A stretch of DNA of 64,000 nt from NCBI GenBank assembly GCA_905235505.1, contig CAJOMJ010000015.1, forward strand, positions 1 through 64,000, in the 5' to 3' direction. This DNA comes from Paludibacteraceae bacterium. GTDB lineage: Bacteria > Bacteroidota > Bacteroidia > Bacteroidales > Paludibacteraceae. Made by a program: the position numbers and the translations under genes. Within the stretch, counting starts at the first letter, position 1. Every line of letters starts with the position of its first letter. Positions 23,130 to 34,400 of this stretch are shown one piece after another. Below the pieces are notes generated by a model, which saw only the letters and a program-made list of their open reading frames with translations, was not told where the DNA came from and made no database searches.

Positions 23130-25012
23130 TGAATCAAAATCTTTTCTACCGACTCTGACTTGTCAGTCTCTACTTGCACGAAATATATACCTGCCGGCAG
23201 ACCTTCTACAGATATAGTTGTACTTGAAGTCTGAAACTGTCTGCGACCGGTCATGTCATAGACAGTTGCCCATATAAGGTTATCAGCTTCAATATTGATA
23301 TAATCACTTGCAGGATTGGGATATACTATAACTTTAGAGACGGCAACTTCGTCAACTCCCACATTTACAATTATATTTTCCATCTCGTACTGATAGAGTT
23401 GGTTCTGTGTTGCGCTCACGAAATAGAGTTGCTCTTTCAGATTAGTTGTGTAGCAAATCTGACCATCGCCCGGCAAATCAAGTACCTTTACAGGTTTGTT
23501 GAATTCAGCTGAACCTGCTTCACGACTATCCAATTTCCACAACTCATAATTAGTCTCATCATCGCGGCATACAAAGAACAAGGTATCATTAACCGTGCAG
23601 AACTTATGTACAAAAGGTTGCGCTGAAGGATAGATAGAGAAACCTGTCCAGAGATACTCGCCCTCAATGGGATTTTCAAACTCACTCGGTCCTGCCTCCA
23701 CTTCACTTATTTTTGCACGGCAAAGATTATGATAACTACTATCCCACTGCTTGTGCTCTATTTCTCCTGTCTCTTCGTTTCTCTCATCTACATCGTATGT
23801 GAAGTTAGCTGCCAGATAGAGATAGTCCTTATATTCATAGAAGCAACTCGGGTGACTATTATAGTACATCACGTTTTTGTGGTGAGCACAGTCTTGTATC
23901 ATACGCGGATTCACTCCATCTTCTATCTTCTGGTCAATATACCAAACCCATGGTTCCGCCCCATTCACAGCTTTATTACCATTATTTGCACGAAAATACA
24001 AGTGGTCTCCTATCGGATACGTCTGGCGGAAGTCGCATGAAGCATATTGACCATCCTGTTCAAGTTTGTTTATGGGGAAACCTATCTGACGTGTACCTTC
24101 AGAAGTGCCATCGGTAATCCACATTTCCACTCCCCAGTCAATGTCGCCGCCTACCACTTCTTTTACTGCTGTAGCGCGAAATGCTGCCACTCTGCCATCT
24201 ACAGCCACAAGATGGTCAATGCTTGCAGCCTCTGTATCAAACACTCCGTCAGTTGCAGCACGCGGATTGATGTTGAGCAGAGGTTTAGTGCCTTCTGCCG
24301 AGCCGTCTGTCACCCATATTGACTCATTGTACTCCTTATTGTATCCGGGGAATATGCCCTTGCCGTTAACCACAACAATACAACCTCTTGTGCCATCGAA
24401 ATCAAGTTTGGTGGGAGTATCACCTATTCGTTCTGTCCCATCCTGTGTTCCATCACTAATCCATAGCCATTTCTCATCTCCGTCTTTTCTGACAGGATCC
24501 CACTCGCTCTCTTCATCCATTGCGAACAGCAATACCTTGTCGCCGAAGGCTGTGATCGCCTGAGGAGCAGAAGATGTGGTGCCTTCATATATATCATATA
24601 CAAGGTGTGTTCCCCCCTCTGTTCCGTCTGTGACCCAAAGTTCATCTCCGTGGACTCCATCGTTGGCGGAGAAATATACTTTCCCTCCTGCCGAAGTCAG
24701 CCAACAAGGATTGCTCCCTTCCGTGCCGGGATTTACGTCTTTTATTAGACGAGTACCTTCGGGTGTACCGTCAGATACCCATAACTCTTCGCCATTAGCA
24801 GCATCTGTAGCAGCAAAATACAGGTGATTGTCCGACAAAATCATCGGCTTTGCTTCACGCGTGCGACTCATAACGTTCTCTGCCAGATAAGTCACACTTA
24901 TCTTCACGCCCTCGGGCAAGATTGCCCTTACATTTTTTGGAAGAACAACATCTTCCGCAATTACAGACATGACTGCAAACATTGCAATCAACAAAGTGGT
25001 TTTTCTTTTCAT
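23126..25012 (-). CDS. ELWxTDGT-repeat secreted protein with T9SS tail
   Basis: 628 residues with a signal peptide (KRKTTLLIAMFAVMSVIA). At least five repeats of the form ELWVSDGTPEGTRLI are visible (ELWVTDGTEGGTHLV, WLWISDGTQDGTERI, SIWVTDGSAEGTKPL, EMWITDGTSEGTRQI), spaced as blades of a beta-propeller. The C-terminal 70 residues (VYPNPASDYINIEA to EGLPAGIYFVQVETD) form a type A T9SS sorting domain, so the protein should be secreted and anchored at the surface. It is the first gene of the locus 1 operon, ahead of susC, an uncommon order. It may bind the glycan or act as an uncharacterised enzyme; no catalytic motif is evident. Confidence 0.82.
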   Translation of the reverse strand: MKRKTTLLIAMFAVMSVIAEDVVLPKNVRAILPEGVKISVTYLAENVMSRTREAKPMILSDNHLYFAATDAANGEELWVSDGTPEGTRLIKDVNPGTEGSNPCWLTSAGGKVYFSANDGVHGDELWVTDGTEGGTHLVYDIYEGTTSSAPQAITAFGDKVLLFAMDEESEWDPVRKDGDEKWLWISDGTQDGTERIGDTPTKLDFDGTRGCIVVVNGKGIFPGYNKEYNESIWVTDGSAEGTKPLLNINPRAATDGVFDTEAASIDHLVAVDGRVAAFRATAVKEVVGGDIDWGVEMWITDGTSEGTRQIGFPINKLEQDGQYASCDFRQTYPIGDHLYFRANNGNKAVNGAEPWVWYIDQKIEDGVNPRMIQDCAHHKNVMYYNSHPSCFYEYKDYLYLAANFTYDVDERNEETGEIEHKQWDSSYHNLCRAKISEVEAGPSEFENPIEGEYLWTGFSIYPSAQPFVHKFCTVNDTLFFVCRDDETNYELWKLDSREAGSAEFNKPVKVLDLPGDGQICYTTNLKEQLYFVSATQNQLYQYEMENIIVNVGVDEVAVSKVIVYPNPASDYINIEADNLIWATVYDMTGRRQFQTSSTTISVEGLPAGIYFVQVETDKSESVEKILIQ

Positions 25013-25083
25013 AAAAATTAGGTATTATAAAGTTAAACATATATTGTATTCCGTTGGAAATGATATCGTACATTTCGACACTG

Positions 25084-25091
25084 CAAAATTA
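25084..25091 (-). promoter_or_regulatory. candidate -7 element of the locus 1 operon
   Basis: TAATTTTG on the minus strand (25091-25084) matches TAnnTTTG and would start transcription about 65 nt before the first gene of the operon. No good -33 element is found at the usual spacing, as expected for a promoter that needs the divergent activator. The 210-bp region 25013-25223 holds no gene and must carry the operators. Confidence 0.4.
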
Positions 25092-25211
25092 TAGCTTTCT
25101 GCACAATAAAAATGTTGACATTTCTTGATATTTATACTTTTATTTCGGTCATTTCTGTTGCTACGAAATATTTCTCACACTTTTTCGTATGATAATGTGA
25201 AAAAAAAAGTA

Positions 25212-25219
25212 TATCTTTG
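25212..25219 (+). promoter_or_regulatory. -7 element directly at the regulator start codon
   Basis: TATCTTTG ends 4 bases before the ATG at 25224. The start of transcription expected a few bases downstream would fall at or within the start codon, giving a leaderless message. The -33 region (around 25186-25190) is only T-rich. Confidence 0.45.
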
Positions 25220-25223
25220 CAGT

Positions 25224-27950
25224 ATGATTTCTTCCTTACTTCTAATATTATCCATATCTCTCCGCTGCATACTCCCAACGCAGCAAGTAACGACTCTCAC
25301 TGCCGACACTCTTGGTTATATTTGGTATGGAGGCAGCAGCGGACTGCAACGATTTGACGGTTACACCTCAGAAAATTATCTCGATGAGGTGCCTTATTAC
25401 GGGTTTATCAACCATATATACCCGGACAGACGTGACAGCACCAGCTTTTTCATCTGCACCACAGACGGGCTCTACTCATATAACTATCGGAATAACAGCT
25501 TCACAATAGTCAACTCCTGCCTGAAGAATGTCAACACGACCTCCCTACTTCTGACACAGTCAGGCACATACATAGCCACAACCTTGAAAGGAGTATATGT
25601 ATTCTCTGCTGATTTCAGTCTTATCGCCGATGTACATCCTTTCAGTGATTATGTCAACTCCGCCTTCGAAGACCAACATGGACATATATTCCTCGCAACC
25701 GACCTCGGATTGTGCCTGCTCGGAAATCCCAACAACGGATATCAATGTGAGAAAATCACTTCGGGAAGAGTAAGATTTATATATGTTGACAAATACGACA
25801 ACATCTGGCTCAATATCAGTGGCAGCATCATGACGGCACCTCTTGACCTGTTTCTACTCAAGCAAGAAAAATCTCTCAGAGTACTAACCACAAATGTTGA
25901 CATAGTAACAGCCGTACCCGTCAGCAACCACCTTTGGATTGCCACTCGTGGTCAAGGGATACTTAAATTCCCCATTGAACCCATACCCGCAAATAAATAT
26001 GAACACATACAAATCTCCGACCAAGATACAGAGACGAAGAATTCTGTTCTTTCTATCTTTGCCGACAAAGAAAATAACGTCTGGGTAGGAACAATCGACG
26101 GACTATATCTGATAGAGAAACAAAGCAACGACTTCAGCATATTCAAGCATCACTCCGATGATAAATCCGGTATTTCCAACAATATCGTCACCTCCATCTA
26201 TATTGACCAAACGGACAACAACATGTGGATAGGTACTGCAGAAGGTATCAACCTGCTTTCAATATTAAAACCAAGCAACATCAAGCGATATTTCGACACT
26301 ACCAACTCTGCAGACTTCACGCCCAACAATCACATTCAGATGCTGCAAGCATGCAACAGCGATTCACTGCTCATTTCTACTAAAAATAATCTCTGCTATT
26401 TTTCCCGAAGAAAACAAAGTTTCATCCATGACCGTAAACTCGACTCAATATGCCATAAATACGGAATGCGGTACGTACGCGACTACTACAAAGATTCAGA
26501 ACAAAACATCTGGCTTGCATTCAACGAGGGAGGAATAGCCATATTCACACCTGACGACCAGCAACTGCATCCACTACAATGGAACGACTACAAGAAAGAT
26601 GTTCACAGAACAATCTTCCGCGATAAAACCGGTTATCTATGGGTATCAGCAGATACAGAAGGGCTATACCGGCTTACAATCGACTCCACCCGCCTTGCTG
26701 TTGCCGACTATATGCTCTATCCACGTCAGTTGTTTAATAACCAATGCATCACGGCTTTCTGCTACTCTTCCGACAACAACATATACATCGGGACATTCAG
26801 CGGTTTGTTTTGTCTCAACACAACAGACAATAGCATCATTCAGTGCCCGCTACCTACTACACATGCACAATATTATATAAGCAGCATTCTTGAAGACAAC
26901 CAGCACGACATCTGGATTTCTTCACTTCAAGGAGTGTTCCGCCTCTCAACTGATAAATCCAATTCATATTTCGAGATAGCACACAATACAGATATAACAA
27001 AACTATGGTATATAATAGGGCACAGCAAAACAGAAGACGGCAGACTTTGGTGGGGAGGAACAGAGGGACTTATCTGTTGTGATCCAAACACCATAAGCAA
27101 CGACACTGTATATCGCAAACCCCGTATATCACGAGTTTTCGTAAATAATAAACACATCAGATTCTTCTCTGAAGACATCAACTATCTCACTCAGCCCTTC
27201 ACCCTGCAACATGACCAAAACTTCCTCACCTTCTACTTTTCCACTCTCGACTATCCCAACTGCCATAATATCTCGTATTCATACAAACTGGAAGGAGTAA
27301 ACAAACAGTTTGTCACTACAGATGCCACCCGCCCATTCGCAGCATACTCAGACCTCCAACCTGGCAACTACGTATTCCACATACGTGCAACTAACAGCAC
27401 GGGGCAATGGCTCAACATCGAAAACACAATCCGATTCAACATTCTCAGACCTTGGTACATCCGGTGGTGGGCATACATCATCTATCTTTTGATGTTGGCA
27501 TTAATCGTCTATATCTTCGGTCGGATGTACAAACTAATACTCAAACTGCGCTTGGGTAACCATAAACTACAGCAGACTGTTACAAATATGGCGACAACGC
27601 CAAAAGAGGTCAATATCCTGACCAACAATGAAGCCTTCATCAGCGCAGCGCTTGAAATAGTAGAGAAAAACATGGACAACGAGCATTTCACCGTTGAACA
27701 AATGGCATCGGAATTATGCGTTTCAACCTCCGGACTTTATCGCAGACTTCAACAACTCACCCAACTCTCACCTGTGGAATATATCCGTTTTGTTAGAATG
27801 AAACGCGCCGCACAACTTCTAAAAACACAACGCTACAAAGTGTATGAAGTATGTGAAATGGTAGGATTCTCTGACCAACGATATTTTTCTTCCTGCTTCA
27901 AAAAACAATTTGGGGTCACACCCAAATACTACTCTCTTCATCAGTCATGA
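25224..27950 (+). CDS. membrane one-piece regulator: sensor propeller, Y_Y_Y, TM, AraC HTH
   Basis: 908 residues from MISSLLLILSIS, which gives a signal/anchor peptide; the frame is open 33 codons further upstream but without a promoter. Residues about 20-640 are two-component-regulator propeller blades (GYIWYGGSSGLQRFDGY, NVWVGTIDGLYLIE, NMWIGTAEGINLLS). A Y_Y_Y domain follows (about 660-742), then a transmembrane helix (WWAYIIYLLMLALIVYIF, about 747-767), a short linker and an AraC HTH (about 809-908; FTVEQMASELCVSTSGLYRR, VCEMVGFSDQRYFSSCFKKQ). The usual HTCS kinase, ATPase and receiver domains are absent. It is divergent from locus 1 and most likely activates it on sensing a glycan fragment in the periplasm. 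Confidence 0.9.
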   Translation: MISSLLLILSISLRCILPTQQVTTLTADTLGYIWYGGSSGLQRFDGYTSENYLDEVPYYGFINHIYPDRRDSTSFFICTTDGLYSYNYRNNSFTIVNSCLKNVNTTSLLLTQSGTYIATTLKGVYVFSADFSLIADVHPFSDYVNSAFEDQHGHIFLATDLGLCLLGNPNNGYQCEKITSGRVRFIYVDKYDNIWLNISGSIMTAPLDLFLLKQEKSLRVLTTNVDIVTAVPVSNHLWIATRGQGILKFPIEPIPANKYEHIQISDQDTETKNSVLSIFADKENNVWVGTIDGLYLIEKQSNDFSIFKHHSDDKSGISNNIVTSIYIDQTDNNMWIGTAEGINLLSILKPSNIKRYFDTTNSADFTPNNHIQMLQACNSDSLLISTKNNLCYFSRRKQSFIHDRKLDSICHKYGMRYVRDYYKDSEQNIWLAFNEGGIAIFTPDDQQLHPLQWNDYKKDVHRTIFRDKTGYLWVSADTEGLYRLTIDSTRLAVADYMLYPRQLFNNQCITAFCYSSDNNIYIGTFSGLFCLNTTDNSIIQCPLPTTHAQYYISSILEDNQHDIWISSLQGVFRLSTDKSNSYFEIAHNTDITKLWYIIGHSKTEDGRLWWGGTEGLICCDPNTISNDTVYRKPRISRVFVNNKHIRFFSEDINYLTQPFTLQHDQNFLTFYFSTLDYPNCHNISYSYKLEGVNKQFVTTDATRPFAAYSDLQPGNYVFHIRATNSTGQWLNIENTIRFNILRPWYIRWWAYIIYLLMLALIVYIFGRMYKLILKLRLGNHKLQQTVTNMATTPKEVNILTNNEAFISAALEIVEKNMDNEHFTVEQMASELCVSTSGLYRRLQQLTQLSPVEYIRFVRMKRAAQLLKTQRYKVYEVCEMVGFSDQRYFSSCFKKQFGVTPKYYSLHQS

Positions 27951-27965
27951 TACGAACTTGGCAAG

Positions 27966-28409
27966 TTACTTCGCTTCTACCAGCGTAGGGACAAATGGTG
28001 TGGCGATGATGCCTATGTGAGTGTCGTTATGATACTCAAAAGCGCCTGTAGCTTCGAAGGTATTCTCGTAGTGGGCAGAATAGTAACGCGAAGTAACATC
28101 ATCGCTGTCAGCAGCAGGGCCCTCCATATAGAGATAGAACAGACCATCCTACGGATATGCCACTCCTACGCAATCATTTCTGATGAAGGCTGCCAAGAGA
28201 TCATCGTTTTTATTTACAAAGTCAGCTGCTTTGTCGGGATATTGTGCTGCAAAATTCACTTTTACCACTGCAGTCATGGATGAGGTCATATCGCCGGTTT
28301 GAGTAGCTGTCCATGTCGGACGGAGCATGTCAGATGCAAATGATTCGGGTTCTTTGTCTCTCTTGCTTCCTGCCGCAAGAAGCAGCAGGAAGCAAGAGAC
28401 TATTACCAT
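27966..28409 (-). pseudogene. small accessory lipoprotein gene with in-frame TAG
   Basis: The frame starts MVIVSCFLLLLAAGSKRDK and runs 86 codons to a TAG at 28149-28151, then continues in the same frame for 60 sense codons (DGLFYLYMEGPAADSDDV onward) to a TAA at 27966-27968. The part after the TAG clearly keeps coding character, and its motif (YP-x-DGLFYLY, then NDTHIG) matches small lipoproteins often found after giant Bacteroidales surface proteins. The signal reads LLAAGS where a lipobox cysteine (LLAACS) is expected, a second sign of decay. TAG acts as a normal stop in neighbouring genes, so recoding is unlikely; a nonsense mutation or a sequence error are the options. It starts 19 bp after the giant gene. 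Confidence 0.8.
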
Positions 28410-28428
28410 AAGTTTAGTTTCACTGTTA

Positions 28429-31400
28429 TTAATTGCTTAGAGGGTTATCCACTAATATGCCTTGAGCGTTATATACTCTGCCGTCAGTCATGAAAATATA
28501 GAGTATGCCATCGATGACACGCTTCTGAACTTTCAGGCTATCGTCTTGAGCAAAGGTGAGCAGCACAGGTGCATGGAGCGAGCCGTGATGTGCATCAGAA
28601 CTGTAATCTAATGATGAGGCTGCACTTAATGGTGTGCCATCCCCCGTTTCAAAACGAAGTTGGCCTTGGTTGTCGCTCTGGATGGTGAGGAAATACAAAG
28701 TATCGTTGTCAATAATAATCGGTTCGGCAACGGCAGCCAATTCATTGCCTACATAGGCACGGATGCTTCCGGCTTTCGACTTTTGACTTTCAACTACCTT
28801 GGCTATCATTGTCATGTTGGTTGCTGCATCGGGGTTGTTGAATGTAGTTTCGTCAGAGAGAATAGTATCCTTTCCGGTTTCAGCCTTTTTAGGAGCATTG
28901 GAAATTCCTGAGGGGTAGTAGAACATCTTTACGGAGCCTGAAGCGAGTCGGCGGAACATATAGCCTTGTCCGGGGCGGAGCACTTGGAGCGAACCTTCCC
29001 ATTTGCCGTTCTCGGTGAATACTGCCACCTCGCTCTTCGACTTAATGACATCTCCCACAGTAGCCTTTTCATAATAATCAGCCAATGCTTCTTTGAGCGG
29101 TGTTACTTCGTCCATGAGGAACGATATGCTGTTCCAACCTTTGGCGAGAGTAACATAGCGTTGTTCATCGGTGAGTGTTTTGCCCTCCACAGTCAGTTCC
29201 AGATTGTCGGAGGTGCGAACAAGGTACATGTGGTGGTAACTCATGCTTGCGAGTGTGCCGTACCACCCAACGAGCGTATCTGTCTCGGCAAAGACGGAGA
29301 ATAATCTCTCTGAGGGTGATTTGGCAACATCTCCATTGCGGAAGCCCTGTTCGTAACTGAGGTTAGCGTCCGGTGATGACTTAGTCGGCCTGATGTTCCA
29401 CGATATCCAGTTCCAGCCCTTTTGCATGTTAATCTGCTGATGACTGGCAGTAGGATTGACGGTCAGCAAGACCGGCGCATCGGGTGAGTAGCCTTTTATC
29501 GAGTTGCTACTGAAGCGCAGAGTAGTCGGTGATGTAAGACGGAACACTTTGCCTGTGGAAGCCTGCCAGAGTTTGAAACTCAGCACTTTGTTTTTCATAT
29601 CGGCATTGCCGTTAATGGTGAGATAGACATACGCCTTGTTGGTGAGGTTATCAAAATTGTTTTTGGTCATGCCCACCAACTCGCCTTCGCAGAATACGGA
29701 GATGATGTCGTTCTCGTCAGTGTCATATACACCACCTTCGCCGTCCTCGTTGAGGAAGAACACTTGTGCCCGAAGCGACATGGATTGGTCGAATTTGCCG
29801 TTATCCACCTGATCCCACGGGCAAAGAGTCTCAACACGATAGTTGAAGCGTATCGGTTCGCTCAATCCGTTCTCGTCGGTAAGATAGATAATCTCGGAGT
29901 ACGAGCCGGCCGGCATATCTAATTTATATTTGAATAGCAGCGTCTTGATGCCGAGTGGTTCTATTGTGCCGAAAGGCTCATCCGTGGTCAACCATGCCGG
30001 CAGACCTTCTATGTTATACTGGTGATAGAGTCCGCTGAGGTTGGTGATTGTAGCGGCATAGGTGCCGTAGTTACCCTTGTCAGTGTCATCGGTATAGGCA
30101 TGGACATTGATTTCCTTGTCCTCCCATTTGAGACTGTTTTTGTCCACGTATGCCGCCCACATGACAGGTGAAGCCATCGGATTGCCGTTAATATCTTCCA
30201 CATCACGCACGGTAACATATAGTGTCTGCTTGTTGATTTCCTTCTCCGGCATGGTGATATTGATGAGCAGTTCGTCGTTGTTGAATGCCCAGTCGAACTT
30301 GAGTTTGACGAGGTGTTCATGCTGACGCACCGGCGGATAATCGGTCTTGTCGAACAATACCGACGGATCCGATTCCGAACCGTCATTCAAAACTGAACCG
30401 GTTACGAGTTGTACAATCTTGTTCACAACATTACCCTGCGAATCTTTGATGATGCGTTGGTCGTTGCCGGAATAGACGGTCTCAACGATACCGTTGGCGT
30501 TTTCTTTCTCTTCGGAGAATGGCAGGTAGGCAATTATACCCATCTCATCGCCGTTAGGGCTGATGTTGTCGTAAGCCGTGATGATGGTTTTAGGCATTGC
30601 CTGTTCAAAGAGAATGAACTCATCAATACTGCCCATGAACTCTCCGCCGAGAAGCATTGTGCCGTTCATGGCACCCATCTCTGTGGCGGCAAAGGAGTTG
30701 GTCAGATTGCCGTCAATATAGATGGAGGCGTTGTTGAAGGTGCGGTTGACTGACAGTACGAAATGATGCCACCCGCCGTCGGAGTAGTTACCGATGAGCC
30801 ATTCGGACGAGTCGTTGCGCAGTTTCATTGTACCCTGTTCCGTACCAATCCATGTACCGTTCTTATCGTCGCTACGTCCTGCGCGGAAGATATTGCAGTT
30901 ATACATTTTTGTTTTGAACCAGAACATAAGTGTGAAGTCCTGTATGGCAGAGCGGCTGAGCACATCGCTGTTGAGGAGGAGGCTGACATTTGCCTCATCA
31001 TCAGAGAAGCGCATAGAAGCCCCTTGACGGATGTCCCATTCTGCTCCGTTCATGGTAAGCGTTGCGCCGTTAGCCTTGTCGGTGATAGTGTTGCCGCGTC
31101 CTTCGTTCATCGGGTAGTAATCCAAGAGTTTGAATTCATATCCGGTCAGGCGCTTGAGGTTCGTGCTGACTATTTCCGCCGGTGAGAGGGCTTTTGTCCA
31201 CAAGCGTGCTTCCATCATACTGCCGTTGAAGCCCCTGCCCCATATAACAGACCCTTCGCTACTGAATGTGTAGGGTGGAAGTAATTTGCTATAGTCGGTT
31301 ACATCCTGCGTGCCGGCATAGAAACGGAAGTCAAAGCTGTCATAGTCAAAAGTAACCGCTACACGCGTAAACTCGAGCATGGGGTCAATCGGCAGAGAGT

Positions 31401-34400
31401 ATATGCGAGTACCTGTAAGTTCGATGAAGAGACGGTTCTCTGCGTTTTTACCGAAGACCATACTCTTGCCGTCCTCACCATGAGTGAAGAAATGTTCCTC
31501 GGTGTTCTGATTGGTTGGTTTGACAATCAGGTCAATGGTGAATGATTTGTCGGTGAGGTTTCTGCTTACCTGCGAGTAGGCGTATGAGTCGTCAGAGCCA
31601 TCGAAATGCACTGCCGTACCTGCTGTCAGACCGATGCTGTTGGTTGTACCGAGTATTTGGAAGTTGTTGTCCTCATCAAGATAGTTACCGGCAATTGCTT
31701 CGTTGAAGCGCAACAGCAGGTTGTCGCCCACTCCGAGTACCGCATCCACAGGCTGCGGGTCGCCGAAGACGCGTGGCGGACGTGTATCCTTCATACCTGT
31801 CAGAACGGCTGACGAGCGCGATATGAAGCCTGAACCGTGACGGCAGAACGATACGGCACGCAGGTCGTAGTTCTGCTCCATCGGGTCGCGCTCGCCGTAG
31901 AAGCGGATATTCTCGATGCGGCCTGAAGTAATCAGTGCCTTGTTGCCTGACGCAGCGTTGTAGAGCGAATCATCGTAGTAGAAACTGCACTGGTTGACCC
32001 AAGCGTCGTCGCTCTGCGTGGAGAGTTTGTACTGGAACTCTATATGGTCGAAACCACGGTAGTTGACATCGAAACCGTCAATCACTACCGGCAGATACCA
32101 GCCGATGGAATCTTGTGGTGAGAGAGTGTTCAGCACCCATTTGTCGTGCGGAGCTGAAATATTGACAGGACACGATACGGGCATATAGTGAACCGAGAAT
32201 GTGCAAGCAGCCTTGTTATACTGGTCGCATGGTGAAGCGAGGTTGAGTACGATGTTCTCGAAGTCATATCCTTCGCCGGCATATACCTCAAGGGTCTTGT
32301 TGATAATTTGCCCGTGTTTGAGCTTGATGGCCCGCCCGTCGCCGGTCAGTGGCAGACCGTCCACCATCAGTTTAGCGCCCATTGGGTTTGAACCTTCTTC
32401 CTGCTTGAGGTAAAAGGTAATAGGTGCTGCACCGCCTACGTAGGGATTATCTCCCTCGTTGGTCATGCGCAGGTTGAAGATAGCAGGTTGGTCGATAGGT
32501 ACATTGGAACGCTCGTGAACATCAATGTCTAAGCGTTGGTTTTCAAGGTTGAGTGTACCGGCAGAAAGTGGCATACTGGGTGTATAGAACTTTGTTGAGT
32601 CGGCTTTTTCCCATGGGCAGCGCGATGCACCTGCGTTCAGATAATAGACGTATGATCCGTAAAGGTAATCGTCTTCATCGTAATCCCAACCATTGTCCAC
32701 AAACTCGCGTGTCCCGTCTGAGTCCTTATTATAGCCGGTTTTCTTGTTTACCACGCGGCGTACACTGACATCCATATATCCGTAAGTATCGGGCTGTAGC
32801 ACAAAACCAGCCTTTTTGTTGTGCGATTCGGAATGATTCGGGTCACGGTCGAAGTTGAAATCCAGAATAGGCGTAAAATCAAAACTGAACTTATAGTTAA
32901 GTGCATCAATCAATAATTCTTGAGGGTCAGTATGCTGGGTTCCTTCATCATCCACCTTATTCAAGTATTTATCCCATAGTTTATTTATGAACACAGCATT
33001 CGGCGTATTCATGCCCTCAATGGATGACTTCAAAGATTTATAAGAACTCGTGCCGAGAGAGAATCCCGGATAGTCGATGCGACTGGTATAGGTATTGCCG
33101 TAGTCATACGACTCGGTATGCGTAACCTTGGTGCCTCCGCTGACCGACCAAGTACCCACTTCCTCTGCGTTTTGACCATAGATAGCATTGATTTTCTCGC
33201 GCTCATTGCTTATTAATACATCTATCCAGTCCAAAATCAGACGGTCGTAGGCATACACCTCGTCGGCAAATTGCTTTTCGCTGTTTTCGGGCACAATCAT
33301 TCGATAGTATCCCTCTTCACCGAAATGTTCGTGTTCGGGTGCAACAAGCGACCAGTAGAGGGCTTTGCCCTGTTGGTTGGCCATTGTCTGGATGGTGGTG
33401 CTGTCGCCCATCATCAGCAGGCTATTGCGCTCGTTGCAGAGTTTGGGTATGAGTGTATTAACAATATAATCGTGGGTATAAGTGAAGGTGGAAGCTACGT
33501 ATGGTCCCACTTCTGTTTCACGACCGATAACAAGGTAGTACTTCTTGCCGTCGTTAGCCGTACCTTCTGCCACCACAGGCATTGAGCCCTGCGCATTGAG
33601 GTGATAGAGTGTGGCATAAGTGAGCGAGTCAATAGGTTTCACAGCATCGGTAACACCCATATACATATTTTGCACTAAACCTATATATACATCACCATTT
33701 TCGCCCACATAGTAGGTGTCGCTACCGGTCTCTATACGGTCGGTGGTGGTGAAGGTATAGTAGGCGGAGCGCTTGTAGAAATAACTCGTCTGTATAGGCA
33801 AAGATAACGGAATTTTGTTGTCTATGGTGAAATTATATCCCGAATAGGTGCCACCTACAGGACTTCCGGCATAGATTCCCAATGAGTTATTGGAGTGCGT
33901 TCCGTATGCGAGGTCAATCTTCAAACCGAACTTGAAACTGAAGTTGTAGGTGTAGCTATACTTGTAGGTTGTTCCGGTTTCTATATAGGCGTAACTCTTC
34001 GAGCCTGGAGGGTCGCGAAGTATATCAAGTATCTCTACTTTTCCATGCGTGGATGTGAGGAAATCCTGTCCTTTTGCCCTGTTGCCGGTTATATAGGCTC
34101 GGAGAGCCTGATGCTCTACATACGCGCCTTCGTGTTCTACCGACAAGTCGAGTACACGCAGGGCATTCTCACCTGTCTTCAAAAACGACACATAGTCAAT
34201 AGGTACGGTTATTAGAGCCTGACCGTCAGAGTCGAGTTGTTTAGTCTCCACGATTGTATTTTCGGCATCGTGCATGCCGTTATATACTTTGAGAGTACCG
34301 CCTTTGATACGTACTTCTTCGTGTTTGGGGGTGTTGGGGTCGTTGTTATAGTAATAGTCCTCGTGAGCAGTAACGCGGAACTGATAGTCGGCAGTCTTGA

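Noticed and set aside
28149..28151. Genome-wide TAG recoding
   Set aside because: TAG ends the symporter, deiminase-like and locus 1 SusD genes at sensible family end points.
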